From Hormiphora californensis (taxonomy: Eukaryota; Ctenophora; Tentaculata; Cydippida; Pleurobrachiidae): a DNA stretch of 64,000 bases. The first letter of the stretch is position 1; each line of letters starts with the position of its first letter. The DNA is taken from assembly GCA_020137815.1 (NCBI GenBank), contig CM035358.1, positions 5,740,466 to 5,804,465 of the forward strand, read 5' to 3'. Below the pieces are notes generated by a model that was not told the DNA's origin, did no database searches, and saw only the letters and a program-made list of their open reading frames with translations. The translations under genes and the position numbers were made by a program. Positions 63,943 to 64,000 of this stretch are shown in pieces.

Positions 63943-64000
63943 CTGGAATATGATTGGTTAGTGGCTATCGAATCCTGTGATGTGACCGGTTAGTGGTTAT

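Overview
The window is intron-rich animal nuclear DNA. Its four recognisable conserved genes (transportin-1, SIRT4, a TPC2-like two-pore channel, RalGAP-alpha) are typical metazoan genes with small GT-AG introns, and the intergenic space is packed with foldback/MITE DNA transposons, minisatellites and non-LTR retrotransposons. I infer a marine invertebrate, possibly a non-bilaterian such as a sponge; the sequence alone does not settle the species.

Layout. 798-8499 (+): last 15 coding exons of transportin-1, with a transposon-filled tenth intron in this window. 8815-12811 (+): a non-LTR retrotransposon with an intact 991-residue ORF2 and a CR1/L2-like (ATT)n tail. 15446-18255 (-): SIRT4, seven exons. 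19147-19758 (-): a small secreted three-repeat (probably beta-trefoil, lectin-like) protein whose true frame differs from the longest ORF. 19906-20482: a 294-bp tandem duplication. 22826-24000 (+): a 5'-truncated RTE-like reverse transcriptase. 24180-28931: a cluster of foldback elements, some nested. 27376-44457 (-): complete two-pore channel, 20 exons, 770 residues, with introns carrying long palindromes and a 2-kb G-rich minisatellite. 45160-48256: a 22-bp satellite interrupted by an inserted element. 48971-63942 (-): C-terminal 633 codons of RalGAP-alpha, running off the right edge. 61221-63158 (+): a small cysteine-rich single-pass membrane protein gene nested in a RalGAP-alpha intron on the opposite strand.

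The most striking signal is shared by all conserved genes and the nested gene: short tandem duplications that straddle exon-intron junctions. Splice donors sit in arrays whose repeat unit is itself a GT...AG cassette (SIRT4 36 bp x12 and 32 bp x11; two-pore channel 21-24 bp; RalGAP-alpha 48 bp x about 25). Acceptors with the first bases of their exon are duplicated two to four times in many exons. In two places exon phase, or a conserved zinc cysteine, suggests that a duplicated donor rather than the original one is used. This is the pattern expected if tandem duplication of AG|GT segments is continually creating alternative splice sites and candidate new introns. A second thread is a roughly 100-bp hAT-like MITE family (ten copies, most with 8-bp target duplications) carrying CCAAT and CACGTG motifs; one copy's target duplication spans a RalGAP-alpha splice donor.

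All exon coordinates were derived by hand from reading frame, GT-AG sites and remembered family similarity; no alignment was run.
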